Positions 1 through 8,254 of a stretch of DNA of 46,529 nucleotides are shown piece after piece (positions within the stretch are counted from its first letter, which is position 1; each line of letters begins with the position of its first letter). The position numbers and the translations under genes are program-made. The DNA comes from Caldifarciminota bacterium (GTDB lineage Bacteria; Hydrothermota; Hydrothermia; LBFQ01; DSFT01): NCBI GenBank assembly GCA_025060695.1, contig JANXBH010000013.1, positions 1 to 46,529 of the forward strand, given 5' to 3'. Under the pieces are notes generated by a model, which was not told where the DNA came from, ran no database searches, and saw only the letters and a list, made by a program, of their open reading frames with translations.

Positions 1-395
1 TTTATTACTACTTTTCTATAACTCTTTACAAATAGTATGCCATCAGGACAATGTCCTAAGTAGTAATTCTCATAGCCTGGTAGTTCATCGTAGTATTCTA
101 CTTTGCTTTTGTCTATTCTTGAGCCTATTAGCTCGTAGTCTATTCTTGAGAAATTATCTTTTGTGTTTATTACATAGCTTATTCCTTTTTCTGTTATGTA
201 TGCAGTTAGGTTTCCATTTCTCGTATAGAATATGACTTCCTTTGCCTCTTTTCCTTCATCTGTAGCCACTTGCCCCTTGTTCGGTGTGAAGCCGTTTAGA
301 TTGTACACATAGGAGTTCATCCATTCTTTTACAACATCAGGATTATAATTATTCAAAGCGCCATCTGCAAATGATATTAAAAGGTTAACTATCAT
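1..395 (-). CDS. SBBP-type surface protein, N-terminal part (runs off the left edge)
   Basis: A minus-strand reading frame opens with ATG at 395 and stays open to base 1, giving 131 codons of a longer protein. The order of motifs, GFTPNKGQV, then EVIFYTRNGNLTAYIT, then DELPGYENYYLG, is what I know from the domain that precedes SBBP beta-propeller repeats in secreted surface proteins (DUF7948 from memory). The N-terminus is hydrophobic (MIVNLLISFA) but lacks basic residues, so a signal peptide is possible rather than clear. An upstream ATG at 400 is closed by a stop two codons later. A TAAAAT box lies 7 bases before the chosen start. Base composition looks somewhat less AT-rich than in the neighbours. 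The rest of the protein, including any propeller and sorting domain, is outside the window. Confidence 0.7.
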   Translation of the reverse strand, partial: MIVNLLISFADGALNNYNPDVVKEWMNSYVYNLNGFTPNKGQVATDEGKEAKEVIFYTRNGNLTAYITEKGISYVINTKDNFSRIDYELIGSRIDKSKVEYYDELPGYENYYLGHCPDGILFVKSYRKVVI

Positions 396-410
396 AACAT
401 AAATTTTACG
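396..410 (-). promoter_or_regulatory. Leaderless-type promoter of the surface-protein gene
   Basis: On the minus strand a TAAAAT hexamer (403-408) within CCGTAAAATTT ends 7 bases before the ATG at 395. It is a slightly divergent copy of the CTTTAAAATTT box found before most first genes here. No Shine-Dalgarno sequence is visible. Confidence 0.5.
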
Positions 411-425
411 GCACAATTTGTTTTT

Positions 426-1463
426 TTATATCTTTAGTGGTGTTGGGGTAAAAGTAAGAATGAAAAGAAAAATTGATAGTGTAGCATATAATTTATCTTT
501 TGGATTAAGTTTAGTATAGTCATTTAGGGGTTTTGGGTGGTTTATGCCAAGAATAAGAGCTAAAATTGCCCATATGAACCATCCACTCCAGTAAAAAATT
601 CCAAAAAATAATAAAACTATTAAAAATAGAAAAGAAATATATTTTTGATTTTTGCCAAATAAAGCATAGGCAATATGACCTCCATCAAGTTGACCTATAG
701 GAATTAAATTTAAATTAGTAACGAATAAACCTAACCAACCTGCAAATGCAATAGGATGAAGAATAATAGTTTTGTCCTCAGTATTTCCAAGAACTAAATA
801 ACTTATAGTTTTAAACAGAATACTTTCTCCAAGCATAATGCCCTCTTTCGCAGCAGATGCATCAACGACTTTTGAAAGTTTTAGACCTACTACTAAAACA
901 GCTATAGTTACAATTAAACCAAACCAAGGACCTGCTGCACCTATATGTAAAAGTGCTTTTCTATTAGGTATTGCGGACCTAATTTTTATTACCGCTCCCA
1001 TAGTTCCAATTAGTGGATTAGGAAATGGAATAAAATATGGTAATGTCGCATCAACCTTATATTTTTTAGATAAAATAAAATGTCCCATTTCATGAAAAAG
1101 TAGAATTGACATAATTGAAATAGAAAATGGAATACCCTTTATAATATCTCCAGAAAATGGATTAGCACCAGCTTGAATGGCACCCGCAATTAATGTAGAA
1201 ATTATTGTAAGAATAAACAAAATTAAATGTAATAAGTAGTTTTGTTTTTGAGGTTTTGGTATTTTTGTAATTTTTAGTATAAAGTTATTACTTTCTTCTT
1301 CTGAAACTTCAAGATAGTATCCATTTTTTATTAGTTCATCTTCTAATGCGGATATTCTATTTTCCACGTCGTATGGAATAGAAACATATGCTATAAAGCC
1401 ATGTTCCAATTCATCTATACTTGTAATAAATGTATATTTGCTTAGAATATAATAAGGGCTCAT
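426..1463 (-). CDS. Site-2 protease family membrane metalloprotease (M50)
   Basis: A 345-residue polytopic membrane protein with the two metal-site motifs of the site-2 protease family: HEMGH at about residues 124-128 and LDGGH at about 259-263, each inside a hydrophobic segment. Family members cut substrates within the membrane. The first 75 residues look soluble, followed by several membrane spans, and the catalytic core includes the FPNPLIGTMGA stretch seen in the cyanobacterial and plant-type S2P group. The substrate is unknown. Its ATG overlaps the TGA of the dehydrogenase gene upstream (ATGA), so it is translationally coupled as the last gene of the rpmA-rpsL-rpsG-led unit. No anti-sigma factor gene lies next to it that would suggest a RseP-like role. 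Confidence 0.85.
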   Translation of the reverse strand: MSPYYILSKYTFITSIDELEHGFIAYVSIPYDVENRISALEDELIKNGYYLEVSEEESNNFILKITKIPKPQKQNYLLHLILFILTIISTLIAGAIQAGANPFSGDIIKGIPFSISIMSILLFHEMGHFILSKKYKVDATLPYFIPFPNPLIGTMGAVIKIRSAIPNRKALLHIGAAGPWFGLIVTIAVLVVGLKLSKVVDASAAKEGIMLGESILFKTISYLVLGNTEDKTIILHPIAFAGWLGLFVTNLNLIPIGQLDGGHIAYALFGKNQKYISFLFLIVLLFFGIFYWSGWFIWAILALILGINHPKPLNDYTKLNPKDKLYATLSIFLFILTFTPTPLKI

Positions 1464-2482
1464 AATTCAATAACTACTTTTCCGAAAACTTCACCACTTT
1501 CAATCATACTATGAGCTTTTTTTATTTCTTCTATTGGAAGAACTTTATATACTATAGGTTTAAACACACCATTTTCAAAATATTTAATAATTTCAAAAAT
1601 GTCCGCTCTTTTTCCCATAGTAGAGCCGATGATTGATATTTGTCTATAGAATATATGTCTTAAATCAATTTCAGCCATATGTCCACTTGTTGCACCATAA
1701 GTAATAATTTTTCCACCATTTTTTACAATTTTTATTAAGTTATTAATATGCATTTTCCCTGTATGATCTAAAACCGCATCTATCTTACCAAATTTTTCCT
1801 TTATTACACTTGAGATATCCTGTTTCTTCCAATTTATTACAAAATCAGCACCAATTTCATATGCTCTTTGAATTTTTTCATCACTTCCTACAGTAGTAAT
1901 TATATATGCATTTAAAAGTTTTTTTGCAATTTGAATAGAGGATGAACCGACGCCGCTTCCTGCAGACATTATTAAAATTATACTATCCCTTTCTATCTGA
2001 CCTCTTCTAATTAGTGCATTATACGCGGTTAAAAATGTAAGTGGAAAACTTGCACTTTCTATAAAGTTTAAATTCTTTGGCTTTTTAAATACAAATTCTC
2101 TTCTTATATTTATATATTCTCTATATCCACCCCACACGTGCTCACCTAATATAGAATAATTCTTACAAAAGTTATCATTTCCACTCATACATTGATAACA
2201 TAAATTGCAAGATACCGCAGGAGACAAAACTACTTCATCTCCTATTTCAATATCAACTACATCACTACCCTTATCTACTACTACTCCGCTAATATCTGCA
2301 CCAAGTATATGCGGGAGATTTGGTCTAATGTTTATACCTTTCCTTATCCAAATATCTATATGATTAATTGATACTGCCTTTATTCTTACCAATACTTCAG
2401 AAGATGAAATTTTAGGCTCTTGAATATTTTTTAGCTCTAATACATCAATATCACCAAAATTATTTATAATAACAGCTTTCAC
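1460..2482 (-). CDS. Zinc-type alcohol dehydrogenase / quinone oxidoreductase family (MDR)
   Basis: A 340-residue medium-chain dehydrogenase/reductase. The N-terminal GroES-like domain carries [10 protein letters not shown] and a four-cysteine structural-zinc loop ([15 protein letters not shown]). The C-terminal Rossmann half has the nucleotide-binding stretch [16 protein letters not shown]. Zinc-dependent relatives oxidise alcohols and quinone-reductase-like relatives reduce enones; the substrate cannot be read from sequence. The start is GTG at 2482, overlapping the rpsG stop as GTGA. It sits between ribosomal protein genes and an S2P protease, so co-transcription with the ribosomal genes is likely, with no obvious functional link. 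Confidence 0.85.
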   Translation of the reverse strand: MKAVIINNFGDIDVLELKNIQEPKISSSEVLVRIKAVSINHIDIWIRKGINIRPNLPHILGADISGVVVDKGSDVVDIEIGDEVVLSPAVSCNLCYQCMSGNDNFCKNYSILGEHVWGGYREYINIRREFVFKKPKNLNFIESASFPLTFLTAYNALIRRGQIERDSIILIMSAGSGVGSSSIQIAKKLLNAYIITTVGSDEKIQRAYEIGADFVINWKKQDISSVIKEKFGKIDAVLDHTGKMHINNLIKIVKNGGKIITYGATSGHMAEIDLRHIFYRQISIIGSTMGKRADIFEIIKYFENGVFKPIVYKVLPIEEIKKAHSMIESGEVFGKVVIEL

Positions 2483-2946
2483 CAGCGATAGTGGGCAAAA
2501 ACTTTATTAGCTTCAGCCATTTTATGAGTGTTTTCCCTAATTTTTATAGCATTGCCTACTCCTTTTGAAGCATCTAATATTTCATTTGCTAACCTTTCTA
2601 CCATAGTCCTTTCTGAACGATTCCTTGCTGCTTGAATTATCCACTTAATTGCTAAGGAAATTTGTCTTTTTGGTTTTATTTCTACTGGCACTTGATAAGT
2701 AGCACCTCCAACTCTTCTTGCTCTTACTTCTATTTCAGGCTTTACATTCTCTATTGCTTTAAGAAATATTTGATAACCATCTTCTCCTGTCTTCTTTTGA
2801 CATAATTCTAATGAATTATATAGAATTTTTCTAGCTTTACTCTTTTTACCATCCCACATTAAATTATTTATAAATTTAGAAACTAATACTGAACCATATT
2901 TTGGATCAGGTTCTACTGGTCTTTCAGGTGCTCTTCTTCTTCTCAT
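2479..2946 (-). CDS. rpsG: 30S ribosomal protein S7
   Basis: A 155-residue protein of standard S7 length. It starts [10 protein letters not shown] and carries the family stretches [10 protein letters not shown] and [10 protein letters not shown]; the C-terminal tail ends [16 protein letters not shown]7 nucleates assembly of the 30S head on 16S rRNA and contacts tRNA in the E site. The ATG overlaps the rpsL stop (ATGA). fusA and tuf, which normally follow rpsL-rpsG in the str operon, are missing; an MDR dehydrogenase follows instead. Confidence 0.97.
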   Translation of the reverse strand: MRRRRAPERPVEPDPKYGSVLVSKFINNLMWDGKKSKARKILYNSLELCQKKTGEDGYQIFLKAIENVKPEIEVRARRVGGATYQVPVEIKPKRQISLAIKWIIQAARNRSERTMVERLANEILDASKGVGNAIKIRENTHKMAEANKVFAHYRW

Positions 2947-3329
2947 TTCTTCTTTTCCTCCTTTGGTTTTTTAGTGCCATATTTACTTCTACTATTTTTT
3001 CTTTTCTCTACTCCCGCAGCATCATAAACCCCTCTAACTATATGATATTTAACACCCGGTAAGTCCTTTACTCTTCCACCCCTAACAAGGACTACTGAAT
3101 GCTCCTGTAAATTATGTCCTTCTCCCGGAATATAAGCTATTACTTCTCTACCATTTGAAAGCCTTACTTTTGCGACTTTTCTTAGTGCGGAGTTCGGTTT
3201 TTTAGGTGTAGTAGTATATACTCTAATACATACTCCTCTTTTTTGTGGATTACCCTCTAAAGCAGGTGCTTTTGACCTTTTTCTTTTTGGTCTTCTTGGA
3301 TTTCTAACTAATTGGTTTACTGTTGGCAT
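2943..3329 (-). CDS. rpsL: 30S ribosomal protein S12
   Basis: S12 with the invariant stretches [29 protein letters not shown] and [13 protein letters not shown], including the decoding-centre PKKPNSA loop and the KDLPGV region where streptomycin-resistance changes occur. The frame can be read from ATG at 3341, but that codon is part of a GGAGG ribosome site five bases before ATG 3329. The 128-residue product starting MPTVNQLV is therefore the likely one. Its first 26 bases overlap the 3' end of rpmA in another frame. The C-terminal tail is lysine-rich, ending [11 protein letters not shown]. Confidence 0.96.
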   Translation of the reverse strand: MPTVNQLVRNPRRPKRKRSKAPALEGNPQKRGVCIRVYTTTPKKPNSALRKVAKVRLSNGREVIAYIPGEGHNLQEHSVVLVRGGRVKDLPGVKYHIVRGVYDAAGVEKRKNSRSKYGTKKPKEEKKK

Positions 3330-3609
3330 ATTTTCCTCCATAATACAAGTTAAATTCCTCTACTGGATATACTGAGACAAAAACTTTTCCTTTTTTCCTT
3401 TCAAACTTAACCATTCCACTACTAAGCGCATATAAGGTATCATCCCCTCCCTTTTTTACATTATAACCCGCATGAATCTTCGTGCCTCTTTGTCTGACTA
3501 ATATATTTCCTGCATTTACATATTGCCCATCTCCTACTTTTACACCAAGATATTTAGGTCTACTATCTCTACCATTTTGTGTAGAACCTTGACCTTTATG
3601 TGTTGCCAT
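3304..3609 (-). CDS. rpmA: 50S ribosomal protein L27
   Basis: A 101-residue L27, recognised by [32 protein letters not shown] and [17 protein letters not shown]27 sits near the peptidyl-transferase centre. It starts MATHKGQG, so no N-terminal prepeptide of the Firmicutes kind is present. After the usual VSVYP end there is an extra tail of about 20 residues ([19 protein letters not shown]), whose coding sequence overlaps the rpsL start by 26 bases. rplU, its usual partner, is absent; pairing with rpsL-rpsG is unusual. A leaderless-type promoter box precedes it. Confidence 0.95.
   Translation of the reverse strand: MATHKGQGSTQNGRDSRPKYLGVKVGDGQYVNAGNILVRQRGTKIHAGYNVKKGGDDTLYALSSGMVKFERKKGKVFVSVYPVEEFNLYYGGKYANSKPIS
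3335..3339 (-). promoter_or_regulatory. Ribosome binding site deciding the rpsL start
   Basis: GGAGG on the minus strand, five bases before ATG 3329 and inside the rpmA coding sequence. It shows that the organism uses Shine-Dalgarno initiation inside operons and that the in-frame ATG at 3341 is not the start. Confidence 0.75.
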
Positions 3610-3626
3610 AGTCCGAAAATTTTAAA
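3610..3626 (-). promoter_or_regulatory. Leaderless-type promoter of rpmA-rpsL-rpsG
   Basis: GCTTTAAAATTTT on the minus strand, hexamer TAAAAT at 3619-3624, 9 bases before the rpmA ATG. It fills the 22-bp gap after the nnr stop, so the ribosomal unit can be transcribed independently of the lpxH-to-nnr operon upstream. Confidence 0.7.
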
Positions 3627-3631
3627 GCAAT

Positions 3632-5095
3632 TTATTTTATTTTCTTTATAAGTAATTCTATTCCTTTTGGAATATCACTTGGTTTAAATGTTAATTTATC
3701 AAAAAACTCGCAGCTTCTTGAATGTAAATAACTTGAAATAACTGCTGAGTATATAGGACTAACCTTTTGTGCCAAAAATCCTCCAATAAGGCCACTTAAA
3801 ATATCTCCACTTCCTCCTCTTGCTAACCTTTCATCTCCCCAAATGTTTAAAAATCTATAGTTATTTTGAACTATTACGCTTGGATTTCCTTTTAATAGTA
3901 GCACAGGTTTATATTTCTTTGAAAAGTTCATAGAAACTTCTATTCTTTTTCTGTCTATTTCTTTTGGCTCTTTACTTATAATAAAACTCATTTCTCCGGG
4001 ATGTGGAGTTATAATAGTCTTTTCATCTAATAGTTCAATCTTATCAGAAATTGCCCATATTCCATCTGCATCTATTATCTTTGGAATATTTAGATTCAAA
4101 ACCTCACTCATAAATTGTTTCGTATACTCGTTTCTTGAAATTCCGCTACCTACTACTAAACTATCAAAGTTAAGGTTTTTACTTAGCAAGTCCTCAAAAC
4201 TTCTTCTTGAAAAATATCCATTTTCATCTTCAATAGGAATTACTATACTTTCAGGGACTTTCCCCACTATATACGGGTAAATACTTTTTGGAATTGCACA
4301 ATATATTAAACCTACACCACTTGAAATTGCACCAAAAATATTTAATATTACCGCACCTACATAGTCCTTACTTCCACCAATAATTAAAACTCTTCCCTTA
4401 TCCTTCTTATTCTCATATCCAATATACTTTGGAAGTAAATTTATAACATCATCCTCTTCCAAGTACAAAAACCCCTTATTTTCTAAAAGCTTCTCTTCTA
4501 TTCCAATATCTACTATTTCTACTTTTCCACTATATATCTTACCCTCAAATAGAAAATGTCCAAGTTTTTCACTTGCAAATGTATAAGTAATATCACTTTT
4601 AAATGCTATATTTGAAATTGAACCATCGTCTGCACTTATTCCACTTGGTATATCAAGTGAAATTTTCTTTGCATTACTACTATTTACTATTTCAATACAT
4701 TTATAGTATTTTCCTTCCAATTTTCCCTTAAAGCCTATTCCAAATATTCCATCTACAACAACATCAGCATTTATACTAAATTTCTTTTCATTAAACATTT
4801 CAATTTCAATATCAAAAGCCTTAAGTAGTTCAAAGTTTATCCTTGCTTCATTAGTTTTAATATTTTCATCAAATATTATAACTTTGACATTCTTTTTATA
4901 TTTCTTTAGCCACCTTGCAACTACAAATCCATCTCCTCCATTATTTCCACTACCACAAAGGATTATGAAACTATTACCAAAACTTCTTATATTTTCCGCA
5001 ACTCCTTTTCCTGCATTTTCCATTAAAACAATCTGTGGTATTTTAGAACTATTATCTACTTCCTTCATTTCATAAGAAAATAAAACTCTTTTCAT
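3632..5095 (-). CDS. nnr: Bifunctional NAD(P)H-hydrate repair enzyme (epimerase + dehydratase)
   Basis: A 487-residue fusion of the two NAD(P)HX repair activities. The N-terminal YjeF_N epimerase domain (to about residue 210) has GSGNNGGDGFVVARWL at about 48-63. The C-terminal ADP/ATP-dependent dehydratase domain, of ribokinase-like fold, has VGSGIS, TPHPGEMS and ARGGSGDILSGLIGG around residue 430 with the catalytic aspartate of the GSGD motif. Together they recycle heat- or enzyme-damaged NAD(P)H hydrates. The ATG overlaps the stop of the biotin-carrier gene (ATGA). A weak promoter box is embedded in the last codons of that gene. Confidence 0.93.
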   Translation of the reverse strand: MKRVLFSYEMKEVDNSSKIPQIVLMENAGKGVAENIRSFGNSFIILCGSGNNGGDGFVVARWLKKYKKNVKVIIFDENIKTNEARINFELLKAFDIEIEMFNEKKFSINADVVVDGIFGIGFKGKLEGKYYKCIEIVNSSNAKKISLDIPSGISADDGSISNIAFKSDITYTFASEKLGHFLFEGKIYSGKVEIVDIGIEEKLLENKGFLYLEEDDVINLLPKYIGYENKKDKGRVLIIGGSKDYVGAVILNIFGAISSGVGLIYCAIPKSIYPYIVGKVPESIVIPIEDENGYFSRRSFEDLLSKNLNFDSLVVGSGISRNEYTKQFMSEVLNLNIPKIIDADGIWAISDKIELLDEKTIITPHPGEMSFIISKEPKEIDRKRIEVSMNFSKKYKPVLLLKGNPSVIVQNNYRFLNIWGDERLARGGSGDILSGLIGGFLAQKVSPIYSAVISSYLHSRSCEFFDKLTFKPSDIPKGIELLIKKIK

Positions 5096-5481
5096 ATTTT
5101 AAATTTTAATTTTAATAGTAGTTTTCCTTGACCTACTACTTCACCCTGCTTCACGTGTATTTTTTCTATAGTTGCATCCTTCGGTGCTGTGATAAGCATT
5201 TCCATTTTCATAGATTCTATACTAAGAAGCACATCTCCACTTTTTACTTCATCTCCTTCTTTTACTTTTATACTACTAATTTTTCCTGTAATAGGTGATA
5301 GAATTTCATCTCTATGTTCTATATTACTCTCTATTTCCTCATCTATCTTCTCTATAATGTAAATCCTTGAATTGTAAAATAAAACTATCTTATTACCAAC
5401 TTTTCTATATAAAACATCTAACTTTAGATTTGGATTTGGGCTTACTTCGTAAATATTCCCGTAGTTATCTCTTAGCTTCAT
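5092..5481 (-). CDS. Biotin carboxyl carrier-type protein
   Basis: A small biotinyl-domain protein. The C-terminal 75 residues form a biotinyl/lipoyl domain: LSPITGKISSIKVKEGDEV, then the biotinylation site ESMKMEM, then KQGEVVGQGKLLLKL. The N-terminal 55 residues are beta-rich and not recognised. I take ATG at 5481 (MKLRDNYGN) rather than the TTG at 5505, giving 129 residues and a 17-base overlap with lspA. Such subunits carry carboxybiotin in acyl-CoA or pyruvate carboxylases and in decarboxylases. No biotin carboxylase, carboxyltransferase or biotin ligase gene is in the window, so the partner enzyme is encoded elsewhere. Confidence 0.8.
   Translation of the reverse strand: MKLRDNYGNIYEVSPNPNLKLDVLYRKVGNKIVLFYNSRIYIIEKIDEEIESNIEHRDEILSPITGKISSIKVKEGDEVKSGDVLLSIESMKMEMLITAPKDATIEKIHVKQGEVVGQGKLLLKLKFKI
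5096..5110 (-). promoter_or_regulatory. Possible internal promoter of nnr
   Basis: The last codons of the biotin-carrier gene read ATTAAAATTTAAAAT on the minus strand. The TAAAAT hexamer at 5103-5108 sits 7 bases before the nnr ATG, the same spacing as at other starts. It could be chance, since the codons also encode Lys/Phe/Ile. Confidence 0.35.
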
Positions 5482-5938
5482 TTTTCTTTCTAAAGAAGCT
5501 GTCAAATAATAGAAGTGCTATTGCAATTGTAATAAAGCTGTCAGCTAAATTAAATATAAACCATCTTAAGTTTTCGTTTATTCCAATATCTATAAAATCA
5601 ACAACCATACCCCTAAAAACTCTATCAAATATATTTCCCAAAGCACCACCAATAATTAAAGTATATGCAAAGAAACTTAAATTACTTTTTTCTCTTATGG
5701 CAAGATAGATTACAAATATGGTAATAATAATAGCTAAGAAAAGATATGGGAAGCCTTCTCCAAAATGTAGCCCAAATGCAATTCCGGGATTATATACAAA
5801 TGTAAATCTTAAATACCCATTTATAATCTCTACAGGCTGATAGAGAGGTAAATAGTTTTCTACTAAGAACTTTGAAATTTGGTCAATCAATAGAACGACT
5901 AAGGGTATGAAGACTAAATATAAAATTTTACCTCTCAT
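5465..5938 (-). CDS. lspA: Lipoprotein signal peptidase (signal peptidase II)
   Basis: A 157-residue, four-span inner-membrane aspartyl protease that removes signal peptides from prolipoproteins. The family motifs are present: YNPGIAFG, GGALGNIFDRVFRGMVVDF and FNLADSFI, which place the catalytic aspartates at about D114 and D133. Its start overlaps the stop of the 231-residue membrane gene upstream (ATGA), so it is the fifth gene of the translationally coupled group that starts with the FN3/DUF6754 gene. At least one likely substrate, the LptC-like lipoprotein at 13111, is in the window. Confidence 0.95.
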   Translation of the reverse strand: MRGKILYLVFIPLVVLLIDQISKFLVENYLPLYQPVEIINGYLRFTFVYNPGIAFGLHFGEGFPYLFLAIIITIFVIYLAIREKSNLSFFAYTLIIGGALGNIFDRVFRGMVVDFIDIGINENLRWFIFNLADSFITIAIALLLFDSFFRKKNEAKR

Positions 5939-6630
5939 CTAATTATATTTAACCAATCGCTCAAAAGAAAGTAAAATCTACTAATTAAAAGTGAAAATCT
6001 TGCCATAATAGTATATCCAAAGCTTGCACCAAAAGTTATCATCATTATTATAATACCAAGCTTTGCTATACCTAACAAAACTCCTCTCTGTTCTGTTGAA
6101 AAATAAAAATATACCAATGTAGATATAACACCAAGTAAAATCACAAGTGGTCCAATAGTAAATAACAAGCTTGTAAGAAAATTCAAAGGACTGGATAGAT
6201 CAATCATGTACTCAGGAGAAAGTACTGGTAAAAATGTTGCTAAGGTTTGAGGAAATATAAAACCCTGAATGCTTGCAACAATACTAATACCTGAACCAAT
6301 ACCTACTACAAATGCTATAGGTATTCTTGAAAGCCACACAAGTGAAGGAACAATATATGTAAAAATCTCAAGTCTGATAAGTGTAAGTATTCCCAATAAT
6401 ATTGCAACTACTGTCATAGTTCTAATAAACACATGTTGACTTGGATCTAAACCCATCTGTATGGACGGCCATATTGCTTGGTTTAATGCTAAAATTACAC
6501 CAAAACCTGCGGAAATGCCTACAAATATATGTTCTGCAAACTTATAAATAGGATTATCTCCAAATACAAAAGATAAAATTGCAAGTGTTAAAAATGCAGC
6601 AATCCATATACCAATAACATCCAATATCAT
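5935..6630 (-). CDS. Polytopic membrane protein of the DUF6754-linked operon (231 aa)
   Basis: Not recognised as a named family. The 231-residue protein has about six hydrophobic segments, starting with IWIAAFLTLAILSFVF and ending with a segment near residue 200. Few charged residues lie between them, and no motif of a known transporter or enzyme is visible. It is the last of four membrane genes (8254-9375, 7466-8254, 6627-7469, this one) joined by overlapping stop and start codons, which suggests one membrane complex. An ATGA overlap also couples it to lspA. A conserved amphipathic loop, AEHIFVGISAGFG, follows the first span. Confidence 0.7.
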   Translation of the reverse strand: MILDVIGIWIAAFLTLAILSFVFGDNPIYKFAEHIFVGISAGFGVILALNQAIWPSIQMGLDPSQHVFIRTMTVVAILLGILTLIRLEIFTYIVPSLVWLSRIPIAFVVGIGSGISIVASIQGFIFPQTLATFLPVLSPEYMIDLSSPLNFLTSLLFTIGPLVILLGVISTLVYFYFSTEQRGVLLGIAKLGIIIMMITFGASFGYTIMARFSLLISRFYFLLSDWLNIIR

Positions 6631-7469
6631 CCTAATATCCTCCTTATTATAAAACCGACATTTCCAAGAAGTATAAACACTAAAATTACACTGTGGACCA
6701 CAACCTGCGATATCATAATAAGTGATGCAAGACCTTTACTCTTATTTAAGCTTTCATAATCAAAAGCACCTTTTAGTCCTCCTACAAGTCCAACAATTTG
6801 CTTTGCTTGATAATACGGAAAATATCCGGGTGCCATAACAGCAGTTACTGCAAAAGCCATCTTTACCCCATATCTTGCCTGAACTATCTGAACCCAAGAG
6901 TCTCCGGTTGCACCTGCCTCAAATCCAAAAAGCAAATTTATATCTTTATAGTTTAATACTGTATCGTCCTTTATTAGCTTTTTATATATTTCATAGCTAT
7001 CTATAGGCTTTCCATAATAGTCAGTAGGAAATACTTTTCTAAAATCCTCACTTAAACCAATCATTACGCCTAAAACTCCCGGTTTAAATCCAAGTATTAA
7101 ATAGTCTTTTCCGTATACTTTATTATATCTTTTTGCTACTTTCTCAATAGCATTAATTCCTACTATTAATCCCTCAAATTGCCAATGTGTCATAAGTAAT
7201 ACTTTTACATTTTTCTTAAATGATTGTTCTAATACAACTTCAAGGACAGGTTGAAGCTCAGGATATGCGGATGGACCATAATCTGTAGAAATTAGAATAA
7301 TATCGTCTTCTTTTAGTGATTCTACAGCATTATATGCTTCAATTACTTCTTTTGTTGGACTGGATGGAAGAGTAGGCTTTAAAAATAGTGGAAGAATTAT
7401 TGCGAATATTAAAACCGCATATATAATTCTTCTATCGATAAGTGCTAAGAAATCAAGTATGGCTCTCAT
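6627..7469 (-). CDS. Membrane-anchored soluble-domain protein of the DUF6754-linked operon (280 aa)
   Basis: Function unknown. One hydrophobic segment lies near the N-terminus (about residues 15-30) and one near the C-terminus (about 250-275), enclosing a soluble domain of roughly 210 residues. That domain has alternating strand and helix patterns: IILISTDYGPSAYPEL, KVLLMTHWQFEG, YLILGFKPG and LLFGFEAGATGDSW. The layout, two spans around an alpha/beta domain, parallels the C-terminal part of the DUF6754-type protein encoded two genes upstream, so the two could be distant relatives; I cannot align them by eye with confidence. Start and stop overlap the neighbours by ATGA. Confidence 0.65.
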   Translation of the reverse strand: MRAILDFLALIDRRIIYAVLIFAIILPLFLKPTLPSSPTKEVIEAYNAVESLKEDDIILISTDYGPSAYPELQPVLEVVLEQSFKKNVKVLLMTHWQFEGLIVGINAIEKVAKRYNKVYGKDYLILGFKPGVLGVMIGLSEDFRKVFPTDYYGKPIDSYEIYKKLIKDDTVLNYKDINLLFGFEAGATGDSWVQIVQARYGVKMAFAVTAVMAPGYFPYYQAKQIVGLVGGLKGAFDYESLNKSKGLASLIMISQVVVHSVILVFILLGNVGFIIRRILG

Positions 7470-8254
7470 CTTATATATCCCCTCTCTATACCAAAGATAA
7501 TTCTAAGTGAAAAAGCTATACTTCCAAGTGTAAGACCAAGTATAATCGCTCTTTGACCTGCTGTATTAGGATATTGCATGATCCAGTTAGAAAGTGAAGG
7601 TATAAATTGAGAAAGAAGTTCTGAATAGAAGAAAACACCAATTCCTAAGGATAGAAATAAAATTGCAAGAAAATATCTAAATATTGCATTAAATCCTGTA
7701 TATTTTGTTGCAATATATAAAAAATACGAACCTGCTACTATCATAAATACGAAGAAAAATGGAATAAAAATACTTCCTCCAAATGGAACTCTTCCCATCA
7801 TTACAATTGCTGCTGATATTAAAAGTAGAGATGACTCTAAATTTCTTGCTCTAAATGCTCTATAGGATGCGGATGCTATGAAAAATCCAAGAATTGAAAA
7901 CATAGTTGCATCAAGTGGAAGATATATATTTTGAAATAACCAGAGATAACTTGAATTTGAAATAAATGGTCCTCCATAAGCATACCAAGCCCAAATACCC
8001 CAAAATAGTGCTATAAAAAATGAAATAATTAAAATTAAGCTATATACTGCATCCTTATCTCTTCTTTTTATTTTTCTCCAATGATATAGAATTAAGCTAT
8101 CTATACCTAAAAGTAGTGCAAATCCCGAGATGATAATATACCATCTGGATGTTAGCTGTTCAATTTGTGTAAAAGGTTCTCTTGGAATAAAAAATAAAGC
8201 CATTATAAGAATACCGCTAATAAAGGTAACAATTACAGGAATTTGAGTTTGCAT
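7466..8254 (-). CDS. Polytopic membrane protein of the DUF6754-linked operon (262 aa)
   Basis: A hydrophobic 262-residue protein with about seven or eight predicted spans, for example VIVTFISGILIMALFFI, LILIISFFIALFWGIWAW and FFVFMIVAGSYFLYIA. No catalytic or transport motif was recognised. The gene has a strong ribosome site, AGGAGG at 8261-8266, six bases before its ATG, and overlaps the previous stop by one base (TAATG). Short, tightly linked and of a similar size to the 231-residue protein, it looks like a membrane scaffold or channel subunit of the complex suggested for this operon. That role is an inference. Confidence 0.65.
   Translation of the reverse strand: MQTQIPVIVTFISGILIMALFFIPREPFTQIEQLTSRWYIIISGFALLLGIDSLILYHWRKIKRRDKDAVYSLILIISFFIALFWGIWAWYAYGGPFISNSSYLWLFQNIYLPLDATMFSILGFFIASASYRAFRARNLESSLLLISAAIVMMGRVPFGGSIFIPFFFVFMIVAGSYFLYIATKYTGFNAIFRYFLAILFLSLGIGVFFYSELLSQFIPSLSNWIMQYPNTAGQRAIILGLTLGSIAFSLRIIFGIERGYIR

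Noticed and set aside
838-1095. Plus-strand open frame inside the S2P gene, and similar antisense frames throughout
   Set aside because: Shadow frames opposite strong family matches, without promoter box or ribosome site; their peptides have no recognisable features.
3330-3341. ATG at 3341 as start of rpsL
   Set aside because: The GGAGG of the ribosome site falls inside this extension, and S12 starts at MPTVNQL in other bacteria.
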